From CAVQRB01 sp963715055 (GTDB lineage: Bacteria > Pseudomonadota > Alphaproteobacteria > Rhodobacterales > Rhodobacteraceae): a stretch of 64,000 bases of DNA. Every line of letters begins with the position of its first letter. Positions within the stretch are counted from its first letter, which is position 1. Made by a program: the position numbers and the translations under genes. The DNA lies in NCBI GenBank assembly GCA_963715055.1, contig CAVQRB010000023.1, positions 1 to 64,000 on the forward strand. Reading direction: 5' to 3'. Below the pieces are notes generated by a model. The model was given only the letters and a program-made list of their open reading frames with translations. It ran no database searches and had not been told where the DNA came from. Positions 51,956 through 61,655 of this stretch are shown piece by piece.

Positions 51956-54507
51956 GCGGCGTCTCCTCTGATCCTTGTGAGCATTTCGGTGGTATCGCGC
52001 GAGAGGTTGGAGGTGGCAAGGATGCGGTCGAGTTCCTTGGCGATCAGGTCTTGCCGCGCGCCATCGTAGCGCCGCCATGTCTGGAAGGCCGAGCACATCC
52101 GCGCCGTCGTCTGCGGGTTGACCGGATCAAGGCGGATGAGCCAATCGGCCAGCAGCCGGTAGGCCTCCCCGCTGATGTGGTGGAAACCCGCATGATGCAT
52201 GGAGAGCGCGCCCATCACGGCGCGGAAACGGTTGGGGTTCTTCCAGTTGAAGTCAGGGTGTTCGGTGAGGGCCGCGGCCGTGGCGGCCGTATCCTCGGGG
52301 GCCGCTTGCATGACCTGGAGCCCGAACCACTTGTCCATGACGAGGCGGTCATCTTTCCATGTGGCTTCAAAGTCTTGCAGGGCGTTCTTTCCGGCTTTTT
52401 CCTGTAGCAGCACGGCCAGGGCTGCCAGCTGCTGGGTCATGTTGGTGGCGGCGTCATATTGAACCTGCGCCTGAGCGCCCTTGTCGCCGCGCCCGATCAG
52501 CGACAGGGCGGCATTGGCCAGCGCCCGCGCCCCGGACTGCGCGGCATCGGGCTTGTAGGGGGCTGTCACCTGATGCTCGGCGTAGATCTGCGGCAGAAGG
52601 TCCGCGAGCACACGGGCCTGCGCCCGACGCAGCGTCTCGGAGGCTTCCCAGATCACGGCGGGATCGGGCGTGGTGCCGGATTGGTGCAGCGTGTTGGCGA
52701 GGTCGGACTGGCTCGGCAGGCCCAGCATCAGGGCGCGGTAGGCCGGGTCGAGGCCTTTGTCGCCGATCACCGCCGTGAGGCCGTCCAGATAGGCGGGATC
52801 GGGGTCGGCGCCGCTGCGGATCATCGCCAGCAGGCTCTCGCGGGCGAGGCTGCGTGCGGCCTCCCAGCGGTTGAAGGGATCGGTGTCATGAGCCAATGAA
52901 AACGCGGTGTGACTGCGCGGGAAGTCGGTCTTCAGGATCACCGGGGCGGAGAAATCGCGCAGGATCGACGGCAGAGGGCGTTCGGCAAGGCCCTCGAAGC
53001 GGAAGGATTGCGTGGCTTCCGTCATCTCCAGCACGCGGGGCGGCACGACCTCTGCGCCCGAGGGAGACAACAGGGACGTCAGGATCGGAATGACCTGCGG
53101 CTTGGGGTCGGGCGTTGTCGCGGAAGGCTTCAGGTGTTGCGTGAAGGTCAGCGTGTAAACGCCTGCTTTCCAATCTTCTTTTACCTCCAGCATGGGTGTG
53201 CCGGCCTGACTGTACCAGCGTTTGAACTGGCTGAGATCGCGCCCGGTGCTGTCTTCGAAAACCTTCAACCAGTCCTCGATGGTGCAGGCCTGACCGTCGT
53301 GCCGCTCGAAGTAGAGGTCGACGGCATCGGAATAGGCCTCGGCACCGACGAGGCGGCGCAGCATGCCGATGACCTCGGCGCCTTTCTCATAGACAGTTGC
53401 GGTATAGAAGTTGTTGATTTCCTGAAAGCTTTCCGGGCGAACAGGGTGGGCGAGCGGCCCCTGATCCTCGGGGAACTGGCGGGCGCGCAGGTCGATCACA
53501 TCCGAGATCCGCTTGACCGCCGCCGAGCGCATGTCGGAGGTGAACTGACTGTCGCGGTAGACCGTCAGCCCTTCCTTGAGGCAGAGCTGGAACCAGTCGC
53601 GGCAGGTGATGCGGTTGCCGGTCCAGTTGTGGAAATACTCATGTGCGATGATCGCCTCGATCCGCTCGAAATTCATGTCGGTCGCGGTTTCGGGCGAGGC
53701 GAGCACGGCGGAGGAGTTGAAGATGTTCAGCCCCTTGTTCTCCATCGCGCCCATGTTGAAATCATCGACGGCGACGATGTTGAAGACATCGAGGTCATAT
53801 TCGCGCCCGTAGACCTTTTCGTCCCATTTCATGCTGTCGATCAGGGCCTGCATCCCGAAGGCGCATTTGCCCTCGTCGCCGGGACGGACATAGAGGTTGA
53901 GCGCCACCTCGCGTCCGGAGCGCGTCGTGAACGATCCGGGATGCGCGATCAATTCGCCTGCGACCAGCGCGAAGAGGTAGGCGGGCTTGGGCCAGGGGTC
54001 ATGCCATTCCGCGTGAGCCTGCGACTGCACCACGGGGTTTCCGTTCGACAGCAATACCTTGTGCGGTCCATTTATCCTGACGGTGAACACGCTCAGCACA
54101 TCGGGACGGTCGGGGTAGTAGGTGATCTTGCGAAAGCCCTCGGCCTCGCATTGGGTGCAATACATGCCGTTCGACATGTAAAGACCTTCGAGCGCCGTGT
54201 TGTTCGCGGGGTCGATCTCCACCACCGCTTCCCAGAGGAACGGCTTGTCCGGCACGGCGCAGTTCAGCCCCTCGTCGGAAAGCTCCGGCGTGACCGGCAC
54301 GCCGTCGATCTTTGCGGAGATCAGCGTCAGGTTTTCGCCGTGCAGAAAGATCTTGCCGCCGGCATCCGGTTTCGGGGTGAAGGCGATGCGGCTCGTGACG
54401 CGGGTGCGGTGCGGGTCGAGATCGAAGGTCAGATCGACCGATGTGACCTCAAAGCCGTAGGGCTTGTAGTCCTTGAGGTAGATCGTGGCGGGGGTGGCAT
54501 CGCGCAT
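51952..54507 (-). CDS. pepN: aminopeptidase N (M1 family)
   Basis: Zinc aminopeptidase of broad specificity, mainly cytosolic. The 851 residues contain the substrate-anchoring GAMEN motif (GAMENKG, about 253), the zinc-binding HEYFHN (H289, E290, H293) and the downstream Glu in LKEGLTVYRD, then the long helical C-terminal domain. The length is typical of the bacterial PepN type (about 870). The SDR gene follows in the same operon. Confidence 0.97.
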   Translation of the reverse strand: MRDATPATIYLKDYKPYGFEVTSVDLTFDLDPHRTRVTSRIAFTPKPDAGGKIFLHGENLTLISAKIDGVPVTPELSDEGLNCAVPDKPFLWEAVVEIDPANNTALEGLYMSNGMYCTQCEAEGFRKITYYPDRPDVLSVFTVRINGPHKVLLSNGNPVVQSQAHAEWHDPWPKPAYLFALVAGELIAHPGSFTTRSGREVALNLYVRPGDEGKCAFGMQALIDSMKWDEKVYGREYDLDVFNIVAVDDFNMGAMENKGLNIFNSSAVLASPETATDMNFERIEAIIAHEYFHNWTGNRITCRDWFQLCLKEGLTVYRDSQFTSDMRSAAVKRISDVIDLRARQFPEDQGPLAHPVRPESFQEINNFYTATVYEKGAEVIGMLRRLVGAEAYSDAVDLYFERHDGQACTIEDWLKVFEDSTGRDLSQFKRWYSQAGTPMLEVKEDWKAGVYTLTFTQHLKPSATTPDPKPQVIPILTSLLSPSGAEVVPPRVLEMTEATQSFRFEGLAERPLPSILRDFSAPVILKTDFPRSHTAFSLAHDTDPFNRWEAARSLARESLLAMIRSGADPDPAYLDGLTAVIGDKGLDPAYRALMLGLPSQSDLANTLHQSGTTPDPAVIWEASETLRRAQARVLADLLPQIYAEHQVTAPYKPDAAQSGARALANAALSLIGRGDKGAQAQVQYDAATNMTQQLAALAVLLQEKAGKNALQDFEATWKDDRLVMDKWFGLQVMQAAPEDTAATAAALTEHPDFNWKNPNRFRAVMGALSMHHAGFHHISGEAYRLLADWLIRLDPVNPQTTARMCSAFQTWRRYDGARQDLIAKELDRILATSNLSRDTTEMLTRIRGDAA

Positions 54508-54613
54508 GGCATCGCTTTCATTTGGGACGGAACGAACCGGACGCTTGAAACGTTAGGGTGGTGACGCAGATGCTTCAAGGCATCAACTTACGCGAAACAG
54601 AAAAGGAGTTGCC

Positions 54614-54811
54614 ATGTCAGCCCCCGACACGAATCTCGAGAAGCAGAAGTCCCGCCACTGGCCCGCGATCGCAGGAATTCTCGTGGCGCTCGGTCTTGGC
54701 GTGATCATCGGGCTCGTCCTCGCAGGCGGCACCGATGTGAATGACGCGCCGGTCACCCCGGCAGAGACCTCTGCCATAACCCCGGCGCAGGTGCACGCCG
54801 TTGCGGCGTAA
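54614..54811 (+). CDS. small single-helix membrane protein (65 aa)
   Basis: A 65-residue protein with a charged N-terminus (MSAPDTNLEKQKSRHWP), one strong membrane helix (about 17-38) and an acidic/Pro-Thr C-terminal tail (about 39-65). AAAGGAG lies about 8 bases upstream. It is divergent from pepN and overlaps the DUF2256 gene by 11 bases. No family or function is recognised. Confidence 0.65.
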   Translation: MSAPDTNLEKQKSRHWPAIAGILVALGLGVIIGLVLAGGTDVNDAPVTPAETSAITPAQVHAVAA

Positions 54812-54950
54812 GGGCGATCTGCCCACGAAAACCTGTCTCTGCTGCGGCCGCCCTTTCACCTGGCGCAAGAAATGGGAGAAGGTCTGGGACGAGGTGCGCT
54901 ACTGCTCCGAACGCTGCAAGCGGACGCGTGGCAAGTCCAGGCCTGCCTGA
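54801..54950 (+). CDS. DUF2256 small zinc-ribbon-like protein (49 aa)
   Basis: A short frame: TTG start at 54801, TGA at 54948-54950. The product shows KTCLCCGRPFTWRKKWEKVW followed by DEVRYCSERCKR. The paired CxxC/CxxxC cysteines and the FTWRKKWE..W core match DUF2256 proteins, which probably bind zinc. It overlaps the upstream membrane-protein gene by 11 bases in another frame, suggesting translational coupling. Function of the family is unknown. Confidence 0.78.
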   Translation: MRRKGDLPTKTCLCCGRPFTWRKKWEKVWDEVRYCSERCKRTRGKSRPA

Positions 54951-55052
54951 CCCACGCGGTGGTTGAGCAAGCCCGCCGACCGTTGCCTATCGGAAACTTT
55001 CGCCCTATTCCTGCGCTTCACAAATCAAAGTGGCGACAGGAGATAGACGCTT

Positions 55053-57194
55053 ATGGCCGGTTTTCAGCAAAGAAATGACCTCAAGGTCGCGGCGGAACTG
55101 GCCTCGTTCATAGAGCAACAGGCGCTGCCCGGTACAGGTGTTGCGCCTGAGACGTTCTGGAAGGGTTTTTCGGCGCTGGTGCATGACTTCGGCCCGGAAA
55201 ACCGCGCGCTGCTTGAAAGACGCGAAGAGATACAGGCACAGATCGACGCCTGGCACATCGAGCGCCGCGGCAAGCCGCACGACCATGAGGCCTACTGCGC
55301 CTTCCTGCGCGAGATCGGCTATCTTTTGCCCGAGGGCGAGGATTTCGAGATCGATACGGGCAATGTGGACCCGGAGATCGCCTCCGTGCCGGGGCCGCAA
55401 CTTGTGGTGCCAATCACCAACGCACGCTACGCATTGAACGCCGCCAACGCGCGTTGGGGCAGTCTGTATGACGCTTTCTATGGCACCGATGCCATGGGAA
55501 CGAGGGCTGCTTCCGGAGGCTACGATCAGGGGCACGGCGCGCGGGTCGTCGCGCGTTCCCGTGTGTTCCTCGACGAGGCTTTCCCTATCGCCAAGACGAG
55601 CCATGCGGACGCGCGTCGTTATATCGTGCACAATGGCGCGCTGCTGATCGACGATCAGCCGCTGATGCAGCCGGAAAAATTCGTGGGCTACGCCGGCCAT
55701 CCGAAAGCGCCCAGCAGCATCGTGCTGCGCAACAATGCGCTGCATGTGGAGCTGGTTTTCGACCGGACGCACCCTATCGGCGGACGCGACCAGGCAGGGC
55801 TTGCGGATGTGCGGCTCGAAAGCGCGATTTCCGCGATCATGGATTGTGAAGACTCGGTGGCCTGCGTCGATGCGGAGGACAAGGTCGTGGCCTATGCCAA
55901 CTGGCTCGGGCTGATGAAGGGCGATCTGGAGGACAGTTTCTACAAGGGCGGCAAGCCGGTGACGCGCAGCCTCAATCCGGACCGCGAATATACCGGGCCG
56001 GACGGAAAGCCGGTGGTGCTGAAGGGTCGCGCGCTCATGCTGGTGCGCAACGTGGGCCATCTGATGACCAACCCGGCGATCCTCGACCGTGACGGCAACG
56101 AGGTTTTCGAGGGGCTGATGGACGCGATGGTGACGACGCTGATCGCCATGCACGACCTCAAGCGCGCGGGCGGCAACTCGCTCAAGGGCTCTGTCTATGT
56201 GGTCAAGCCGAAGATGCACGGGCCCGAGGAAGTGGCCTTTGCCGACCGCACCTTCACCCATGTGGAGAAGGTGCTGGGCCTGCCGCAATACACCGTGAAA
56301 CTGGGGATCATGGACGAGGAGCGGCGCACCTCCGTCAACCTCAAGGAGTGCATCCGCGCGGCGAAGAGCCGGGTGGCCTTCATCAACACGGGCTTTCTCG
56401 ACCGCACGGGTGACGAGATCCACACCTCCATGGAAGCCGGTCCCTTCAGCCGCAAGGACTTCATCAAGCGCAAGACCTGGATCACCGCCTATGAGAACCA
56501 GAACGTCGATATCGGGCTGGAATGCGGGCTGAGTGGGCGCGCACAGATCGGCAAGGGCATGTGGGCGATGCCCGACCTGATGGCGGCGATGCTGGAGCAG
56601 AAGATCGAACACCCAAAGGCGGGCGCGAACTGCGCCTGGGTGCCGAGCCCGACGGCGGCGACGCTGCATGCGCTGCATTACCACCGCATCAACGTCTTTG
56701 CGGTGCAGGAGAAGCTGCGCAAGGGCGGGCGGCGCGCCTATGTGGACACCGTGCTGAACATCCCGCTGGCGGAATACCAGAAATGGACCGACGGCCAGAA
56801 GGCCCGCGAGGTGGAGAACAACGCCCAAGGCATTCTCGGTTATGTGGTGCGCTGGATCGATCAGGGTGTGGGGTGTTCCAAGGTGCCGGATCTGAATAAC
56901 GTGGGCCTCATGGAAGACCGCGCGACCTGCCGGATCTCGGCGCAGCATATCGCCAACTGGATGCATCATGGCGTGGTGGATGCGCAGCAGGTGATGGCTG
57001 CGATGCGCAAGATGGCGGAAGTCGTGGATGGCCAGAACGCGGGCGACCCGCTCTACCGTCCGATGGCACCCGCCTATGACGGGATCGCCTTTCAGGCGGC
57101 CTGCGATCTGGTCTTCAAGGGGCGCACGCAGCCATCAGGTTATACGGAGCCGGTGCTGCATGCGCGCCGTCTGGAACTGAAGGCGCAGGGCTGA
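55053..57194 (+). CDS. glcB: malate synthase G
   Basis: Condenses glyoxylate with acetyl-CoA to malate. The 713 residues match the G isoform (about 720). Landmarks are VPITNARYALNAANARWGSLYDAFYGTDA, the metal-binding EDSVACVDAEDK, RNVGHLMTNP and, in the C-terminal part, AEYQKWTDGQKAREVENNAQGILGYVVRWIDQGVGCSKVPD, with the catalytic Asp near this last motif. AGGAG lies about 10 bases upstream. The GlcG-like gene 27 bases downstream fits use of glycolate/glyoxylate. Confidence 0.96.
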   Translation: MAGFQQRNDLKVAAELASFIEQQALPGTGVAPETFWKGFSALVHDFGPENRALLERREEIQAQIDAWHIERRGKPHDHEAYCAFLREIGYLLPEGEDFEIDTGNVDPEIASVPGPQLVVPITNARYALNAANARWGSLYDAFYGTDAMGTRAASGGYDQGHGARVVARSRVFLDEAFPIAKTSHADARRYIVHNGALLIDDQPLMQPEKFVGYAGHPKAPSSIVLRNNALHVELVFDRTHPIGGRDQAGLADVRLESAISAIMDCEDSVACVDAEDKVVAYANWLGLMKGDLEDSFYKGGKPVTRSLNPDREYTGPDGKPVVLKGRALMLVRNVGHLMTNPAILDRDGNEVFEGLMDAMVTTLIAMHDLKRAGGNSLKGSVYVVKPKMHGPEEVAFADRTFTHVEKVLGLPQYTVKLGIMDEERRTSVNLKECIRAAKSRVAFINTGFLDRTGDEIHTSMEAGPFSRKDFIKRKTWITAYENQNVDIGLECGLSGRAQIGKGMWAMPDLMAAMLEQKIEHPKAGANCAWVPSPTAATLHALHYHRINVFAVQEKLRKGGRRAYVDTVLNIPLAEYQKWTDGQKAREVENNAQGILGYVVRWIDQGVGCSKVPDLNNVGLMEDRATCRISAQHIANWMHHGVVDAQQVMAAMRKMAEVVDGQNAGDPLYRPMAPAYDGIAFQAACDLVFKGRTQPSGYTEPVLHARRLELKAQG

Positions 57195-57221
57195 AACCCG
57201 CGCCGCAAAAGGGAGAGTGAC

Positions 57222-57647
57222 ATGAGCATTTCATTGCGCAAGGCGCGGACGATCATCCGAAAGACGCTGGACAAGGGCCGGGAGATGGAACTGAAGCCGC
57301 TGTCGGTGGTGGTGCTGGATGCTGGCGGGCATGTACAGGCCTTCGAGCGGGAAGATGGGGCATCCGTCGGGCGCTTCGGCATTGCCCATGGCAAGGCCTA
57401 TGGCTCGGTCATGCTGGGGCTTGCGGGCACGGCGCAGAAGGCGCGGGCGGACCAGCAGGCCTATTTCATGGCGGCGGTCAACGGCGTCTACGGCGGGCAA
57501 CTGGTGCCGGTGCCGGGGGGCATCCTGATCCGTGACAAGAAGGGCGTGGTGATCGGCGCGGTCGGCGTCACCGGCGACACTTCGGAGAACGACGTGGAGG
57601 CCGGCATGGCGGGGATCGAGGCCGCGGGGCTGACGGGCGAGCCTTGA
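57222..57647 (+). CDS. GlcG/HbpS family heme-binding-like protein
   Basis: A 141-residue protein with the family's N-terminal LRKARTIIRKTLDKGREMELKPLSVVVLDAGGH and the loop QLVPVPGGILIRDKKGVVIGAVGVTGDTSENDVE. Members bind heme or small ligands, and GlcG is encoded with glycolate genes in other bacteria, as here 27 bases after malate synthase G. Its exact role is unknown. Confidence 0.88.
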   Translation: MSISLRKARTIIRKTLDKGREMELKPLSVVVLDAGGHVQAFEREDGASVGRFGIAHGKAYGSVMLGLAGTAQKARADQQAYFMAAVNGVYGGQLVPVPGGILIRDKKGVVIGAVGVTGDTSENDVEAGMAGIEAAGLTGEP

Positions 57648-57768
57648 GGCGGGTTCTGCCGCCTTTTTCATCCCGACCCTCACTTGCGGGCGCGGTTTCG
57701 CAGTGACGGGCTGTTAACCGGTATCGTGTGAAGCTATGATGGGCGAAGCGAGTATAAGAGGGCAAGGA

Positions 57769-58545
57769 ATGCGTCGGCCGGTTGTCGGGATCATCTGCAA
57801 TCAGAACGTGCTGGAAGGACAGTACCCTGTCTATACAGCGGGCCAGATGAACACGGATGCCGTATCGGAAGTGGCGGGCTGCGTGCCTCTGCTCATTCCG
57901 GCCGACCCGCGCCATGTCTCGGTGCCCGAATTGCTGGAGACCTGCGACGGATTCGTGTTCACCGGCGGTCGGCCCAATGTGCATCCGGAGGAGTATGGCG
58001 AGCCCGAGACCGAGGCTCATGGCGCCTTTGACCGGGCCCGCGATGCGATCGCCCTCGGGCTGATCCGCGCCTGCGTGGCGCGCGGCCAGCCGATCCTCGG
58101 CATCTGCCGCGGATTTCAGGAGGTGAACGTCGCCATGGGCGGCTCGCTCTATCCCGAAATCCGCGATCTGCCGGGGCGCATGAACCACCGGATGCCGCCC
58201 GAGGGCACACTGGAGGAGAAGTTCAGCAACCGTCATGCGGTGACTTTTTCCGAGAACGGCGTCTATCATCGCCTGATGGGCGCGCGGGAAGTCATGACCA
58301 ACACGCTGCACGGGCAGGGGATCAAGGCCTGCGGTCAGCGGGTGGTGGTCGATGGCGTCGCCCCCGATGGCACGCCCGAGGCGATCTACATCGACAGCGC
58401 GCCCGGCTTCACCCTCGCGGTGCAGTGGCATCCCGAATACCGCGCCGCCGCTGACCCCGTGTCGCGCCCGCTGTTCTCTGCCTTCGGCGATGCCGCGCGC
58501 GACTGGGCACGCTCGGGGGCTGCGCGCCCGGTGCAGGTCGCCTGA
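57769..58545 (+). CDS. class I glutamine amidotransferase-like hydrolase (C26, PuuD-like)
   Basis: A 258-residue enzyme of the gamma-glutamyl-gamma-aminobutyrate hydrolase type. The nucleophile Cys lies in PILGICRGFQEVNVAMGG, with the catalytic His and Glu in VQWHPEY, and the N-terminus is RRPVVGIICNQNVLEGQ. The start at 57769 has AGAGGG a few bases upstream; an in-frame ATG at 57736 is possible. Substrate inferred from the family only. Confidence 0.88.
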   Translation: MRRPVVGIICNQNVLEGQYPVYTAGQMNTDAVSEVAGCVPLLIPADPRHVSVPELLETCDGFVFTGGRPNVHPEEYGEPETEAHGAFDRARDAIALGLIRACVARGQPILGICRGFQEVNVAMGGSLYPEIRDLPGRMNHRMPPEGTLEEKFSNRHAVTFSENGVYHRLMGAREVMTNTLHGQGIKACGQRVVVDGVAPDGTPEAIYIDSAPGFTLAVQWHPEYRAAADPVSRPLFSAFGDAARDWARSGAARPVQVA

Positions 58546-58632
58546 GCGATTGCCACCCCTCGGGCGGTGCTGCGGGCATCCCCCGTCAATTCATGGAAAC
58601 TGCTCACGGCAACCGTTGAAGCTGCCGAAGCC

Positions 58633-59391
58633 TCACATCTGTCCGCCGGCGATCTCGATGGCCTGTCCGTTCACGCTTTCGGACCCAGGCGACACCAGCC
58701 AGAGGGCTGCGGCCGCGACCTCCTCCGGCGCGATCAGCCTGCCGTGGCGGTTGGCCGAGAGCATCATGTCGCGCGCCGCGTCCTCGCTGACTTTCGCGCG
58801 CGTGGCGATGGCGGTCACGTTGCGGGTGACAATGGGCGTGTCCACGTAGGCCGGGCAGAGTGCGTTGAAGGTGAAGGGCTGGCCGAGATAGTCTTCGCTC
58901 AGCGCCCGCACGAGACCGATCAGCCCGTGTTTCGACGCGGTGTAGCAGCTTGCCCCCTTGAGCCCGCGCAGCCCCGCGATGGAAGAGACGGCGATCACCC
59001 GGCCCCAGTCGGTGCCGCGCATGGAGGCGAGGCTCTCGCGGATCGTCAGGAAGGCACCGTCGAGATTTGTGGCCATCATGTCGCGCCAGAAACCCATGTC
59101 GGTCTTGTGCAGCGCACGCCCCTCGGCGATGCCGGCATTGGCGACGCAGATCTGTACCGGACCGCGCGCGGCCACGGCGGCGGCGGTCCCGGCCACAACA
59201 TCGGCCTCGTCGCGCACGTCCATCGCGAGCCCGTAGAGTCCCGGCGTCTCGGCGGCCACGCTGTCGAGCACCTCCTGCCTGCGCCCGGTGATGGTGACAA
59301 GGCAGCCCTTTGCCGCGAAGCTCTGCGCGATCGCCAGCCCGATCCCCGTGCCGCCGCCGGTGATCAGCGCGTGTTTGCCCTTGAGTGTCAT
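58633..59391 (-). CDS. SDR oxidoreductase, D-beta-hydroxybutyrate dehydrogenase-like
   Basis: Short-chain dehydrogenase of 252 residues: TGGGTGIGLAIAQSF cofactor loop, NAG, and catalytic SSIAGLRGLKGASCYTASKHG. The segment NALCPAYVDTPIV followed by the C-terminal AAAALWLVSPGSESVNGQAIEIAGGQM resembles 3-hydroxybutyrate dehydrogenases and related acyl-CoA SDRs. The start at 59391 has AGGAGG 7 bases upstream. It converges with the amidotransferase-like gene, divergent from the methyltransferase-like gene. Substrate is uncertain. Confidence 0.85.
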   Translation of the reverse strand: MTLKGKHALITGGGTGIGLAIAQSFAAKGCLVTITGRRQEVLDSVAAETPGLYGLAMDVRDEADVVAGTAAAVAARGPVQICVANAGIAEGRALHKTDMGFWRDMMATNLDGAFLTIRESLASMRGTDWGRVIAVSSIAGLRGLKGASCYTASKHGLIGLVRALSEDYLGQPFTFNALCPAYVDTPIVTRNVTAIATRAKVSEDAARDMMLSANRHGRLIAPEEVAAAALWLVSPGSESVNGQAIEIAGGQM

Positions 59392-59493
59392 TGCCTTCCT
59401 CCTGCCGCGTTGCCAACCCTTGCGCGGAACGGCAAGGCGCGCAAGCCGCGATCCGCGCTTGAGATGTACTGTCGGGTCGCGGTAGGAAGGCGC

Positions 59494-59943
59494 ATGAAGT
59501 GGCTCGATCTCCCGCCCGTCTGGCTTTGCCTTTTCGCGATCCTCGCCTGGAACCAGGCGCGGCTGATGTCGCTCGGCCTCAGTCTCGATCATCCGCTCAC
59601 CCATCTGCTGGGCGGTTTGCTGGTGGGCGCGGGGCTGGTGCTGATCTTTCTTGCGGCCTTCGAGTTCCGCAGCCACAAGACCTCCATCGTGCCGCACAAG
59701 ACGCCGACCGCACTGATCCAGACCGGCATCTACAAGCGCTCGCGCAACCCGATCTACCTTGCCGATCTGCTGATTCTGGCGGGCCTCTGCCTGCGCTGGG
59801 ATGCGGTCTTGTCGCTGGTGCTGGTGCCCGTGCTGGCCTGGGTGCTGGAAAAACGCTTCATCATTCCGGAAGAAAACCGCATGCGACGGGAGTTTCGGGC
59901 GGATTTTGCGCGATATGCCCAAAAAACCCGCAGATGGGTGTGA
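59494..59943 (+). CDS. isoprenylcysteine carboxyl methyltransferase family protein
   Basis: A 149-residue membrane protein with about four helices and the family core GIYKRSRNPIYLADLLILAGLCL followed by the C-terminal PEENRMRREFRADFARYAQKTRRWV; the RxxRxPxY-type and E...R residues form the SAM site of ICMT/PEMT-like enzymes. GGAAGG lies about 4-8 bases upstream. The true substrate, probably a lipid or small molecule in bacteria, is unknown. Confidence 0.85.
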   Translation: MKWLDLPPVWLCLFAILAWNQARLMSLGLSLDHPLTHLLGGLLVGAGLVLIFLAAFEFRSHKTSIVPHKTPTALIQTGIYKRSRNPIYLADLLILAGLCLRWDAVLSLVLVPVLAWVLEKRFIIPEENRMRREFRADFARYAQKTRRWV

Positions 59944-60067
59944 AATCTGTGCAACTGTGAGCGCTCACATCCTGCGCCATGCTTGTGCCTTGCCCGTCGA
60001 GCGGGTAGTGGACATCCCACTTCAGCGCATCATGTCGAGATTTTGATTACAAACGGGGGAGCTTCCA

Positions 60068-61642
60068 TTGAAGATCGGGACACCAAAAGAGATTTTTGAG
60101 GGCGAGGCCCGCGTCGCAATGACGCCGGACAGCGCCACGCAATTGCAGAAACTCGGGCATGACTGCATCATCGAAAGCGGCGCCGGTGAGAAGGCCGGGT
60201 TTTCCGATGCGCAATACGAGGCCGCTGGCGTCGAGATCGCCAAGACCGCGGCGGCGCTCTGGAAGGCCGCCGATGTGGTGGCCAAGGTGCGCGCGCCTTC
60301 AGACGCCGAGGTCAAGCGGCTGCGCGAGGGGCAGACGCTGATCTCCTTCTTCAACCCGGCCGGCAACAAGGATCTGATGGCGGCCTCGGCGAAGAAGGGC
60401 TCCACCGTGATCGCCATGGACATGGTGCCGCGGATTTCCCGCGCCCAGAAGATGGACGCGCTATCGTCGATGGCCAATATCGCGGGCTACCGCGCGGTGA
60501 TCGAGGCCGGCAACAATTTCGGGCGCTTCTTCACCGGGCAGGTGACGGCGGCGGGCAAGGTGCCGCCCGCTAAGGTGCTGGTGATCGGCGCGGGCGTGGC
60601 GGGTCTGGCGGCGATCGGCACGGCGACGAGCCTCGGTGCCATCACCTATGCCTTCGACGTGCGGCCCGAAGTGGCCGAGCAGATCGAATCCATGGGCGCC
60701 GAGTTCGTCTTCCTCGAGTTCGAGGAAAGCTCGCAGGACAGTTCGGCAACAGGCGGCTACGCAGCCCCGTCCTCGCCCGAGTTTCGCGAAAAGCAGCTCG
60801 AGAAGTTCCGCGAGATGGCGCCGGACATCGATATCGTGATCTGTACCGCCCTCATTCCGAACCGTGAAGCGCCTGAGCTCTGGACGCCCGACATGGTCGA
60901 GATGATGAAGCCGGGTTCGGTGATCATCGATCTTGCGGCGGAAAAGGGCGGCAACTGCAAGCTCACCGTCATGGACAAGAAGATCGTCACCGACAATGGC
61001 GTGACCATCATCGGCTACACCGACTTCCCGAGCCGGATGGCGGCGCAGGCCTCCACGCTCTATTCCACCAACATCCGCCACATGCTGACCGATCTCACAC
61101 CGGGCAAGGACGGCGTGATCAACCACAACATGGAAGACGACGTGATCCGCGGGGCGACCATCGCTCATGCGGGCGATGTGACCTTCCCGCCGCCGCCCCC
61201 CAAGGTGGCCGCGATTGCCGCGGCGCCCAAGAAGGCCAAGGCCAAGGAACTCACCCATGAAGAAAAGCGCGCCGCCGAAGTGGCCGCTTTCAAGCTGCAG
61301 ACGCGCAACCAGGTCGGGCTCATGGCCATTGGCGGCGGGCTCCTGCTGGCGGTGGGGCTGGTGGCGCCGGCGAGCTTCATGCAGCATTTCATCGTCTTCG
61401 TCCTGTCGGTCTTCATCGGTTTCCAGGTGATCTGGAACGTGGCGCATTCGTTGCATACGCCGCTGATGGCCGTGACCAACGCGATCTCCTCGATCATCAT
61501 TCTGGGTGCGCTGATCCAGATCGGATCAAGCTCGCTGCTGATCACGCTGCTCGCGGCACTCGGTGTCTTCATGGCGTCGATCAACATCTTCGGGGGCTTC
61601 CTCGTGACCCGGCGCATGCTCGCCATGTTCCAGAAATCGTAA
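60068..61642 (+). CDS. pntA: NAD(P) transhydrogenase subunit alpha
   Basis: Proton-translocating transhydrogenase that reduces NADP+ with NADH using the proton gradient. The 524-residue alpha subunit has the NAD-binding domain I (start KIGTPKEIFEGEARVAMTPDSATQLQKLGH; VIGAGVAGLAAIGTATSLGA at about 174-193) and a C-terminal block of about four membrane helices (about 415-515). The start is a TTG with GGGGGAG about 6 bases before it. pntB follows after 13 bases. Confidence 0.96.
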   Translation: MKIGTPKEIFEGEARVAMTPDSATQLQKLGHDCIIESGAGEKAGFSDAQYEAAGVEIAKTAAALWKAADVVAKVRAPSDAEVKRLREGQTLISFFNPAGNKDLMAASAKKGSTVIAMDMVPRISRAQKMDALSSMANIAGYRAVIEAGNNFGRFFTGQVTAAGKVPPAKVLVIGAGVAGLAAIGTATSLGAITYAFDVRPEVAEQIESMGAEFVFLEFEESSQDSSATGGYAAPSSPEFREKQLEKFREMAPDIDIVICTALIPNREAPELWTPDMVEMMKPGSVIIDLAAEKGGNCKLTVMDKKIVTDNGVTIIGYTDFPSRMAAQASTLYSTNIRHMLTDLTPGKDGVINHNMEDDVIRGATIAHAGDVTFPPPPPKVAAIAAAPKKAKAKELTHEEKRAAEVAAFKLQTRNQVGLMAIGGGLLLAVGLVAPASFMQHFIVFVLSVFIGFQVIWNVAHSLHTPLMAVTNAISSIIILGALIQIGSSSLLITLLAALGVFMASINIFGGFLVTRRMLAMFQKS

Positions 61643-61655
61643 GGGGACAGAACTC

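Noticed and set aside
52909..54564. 551-codon plus-strand frame opposite pepN
   Set aside because: Shadow of a gene with intact GAMEN and HExxH motifs on the other strand.
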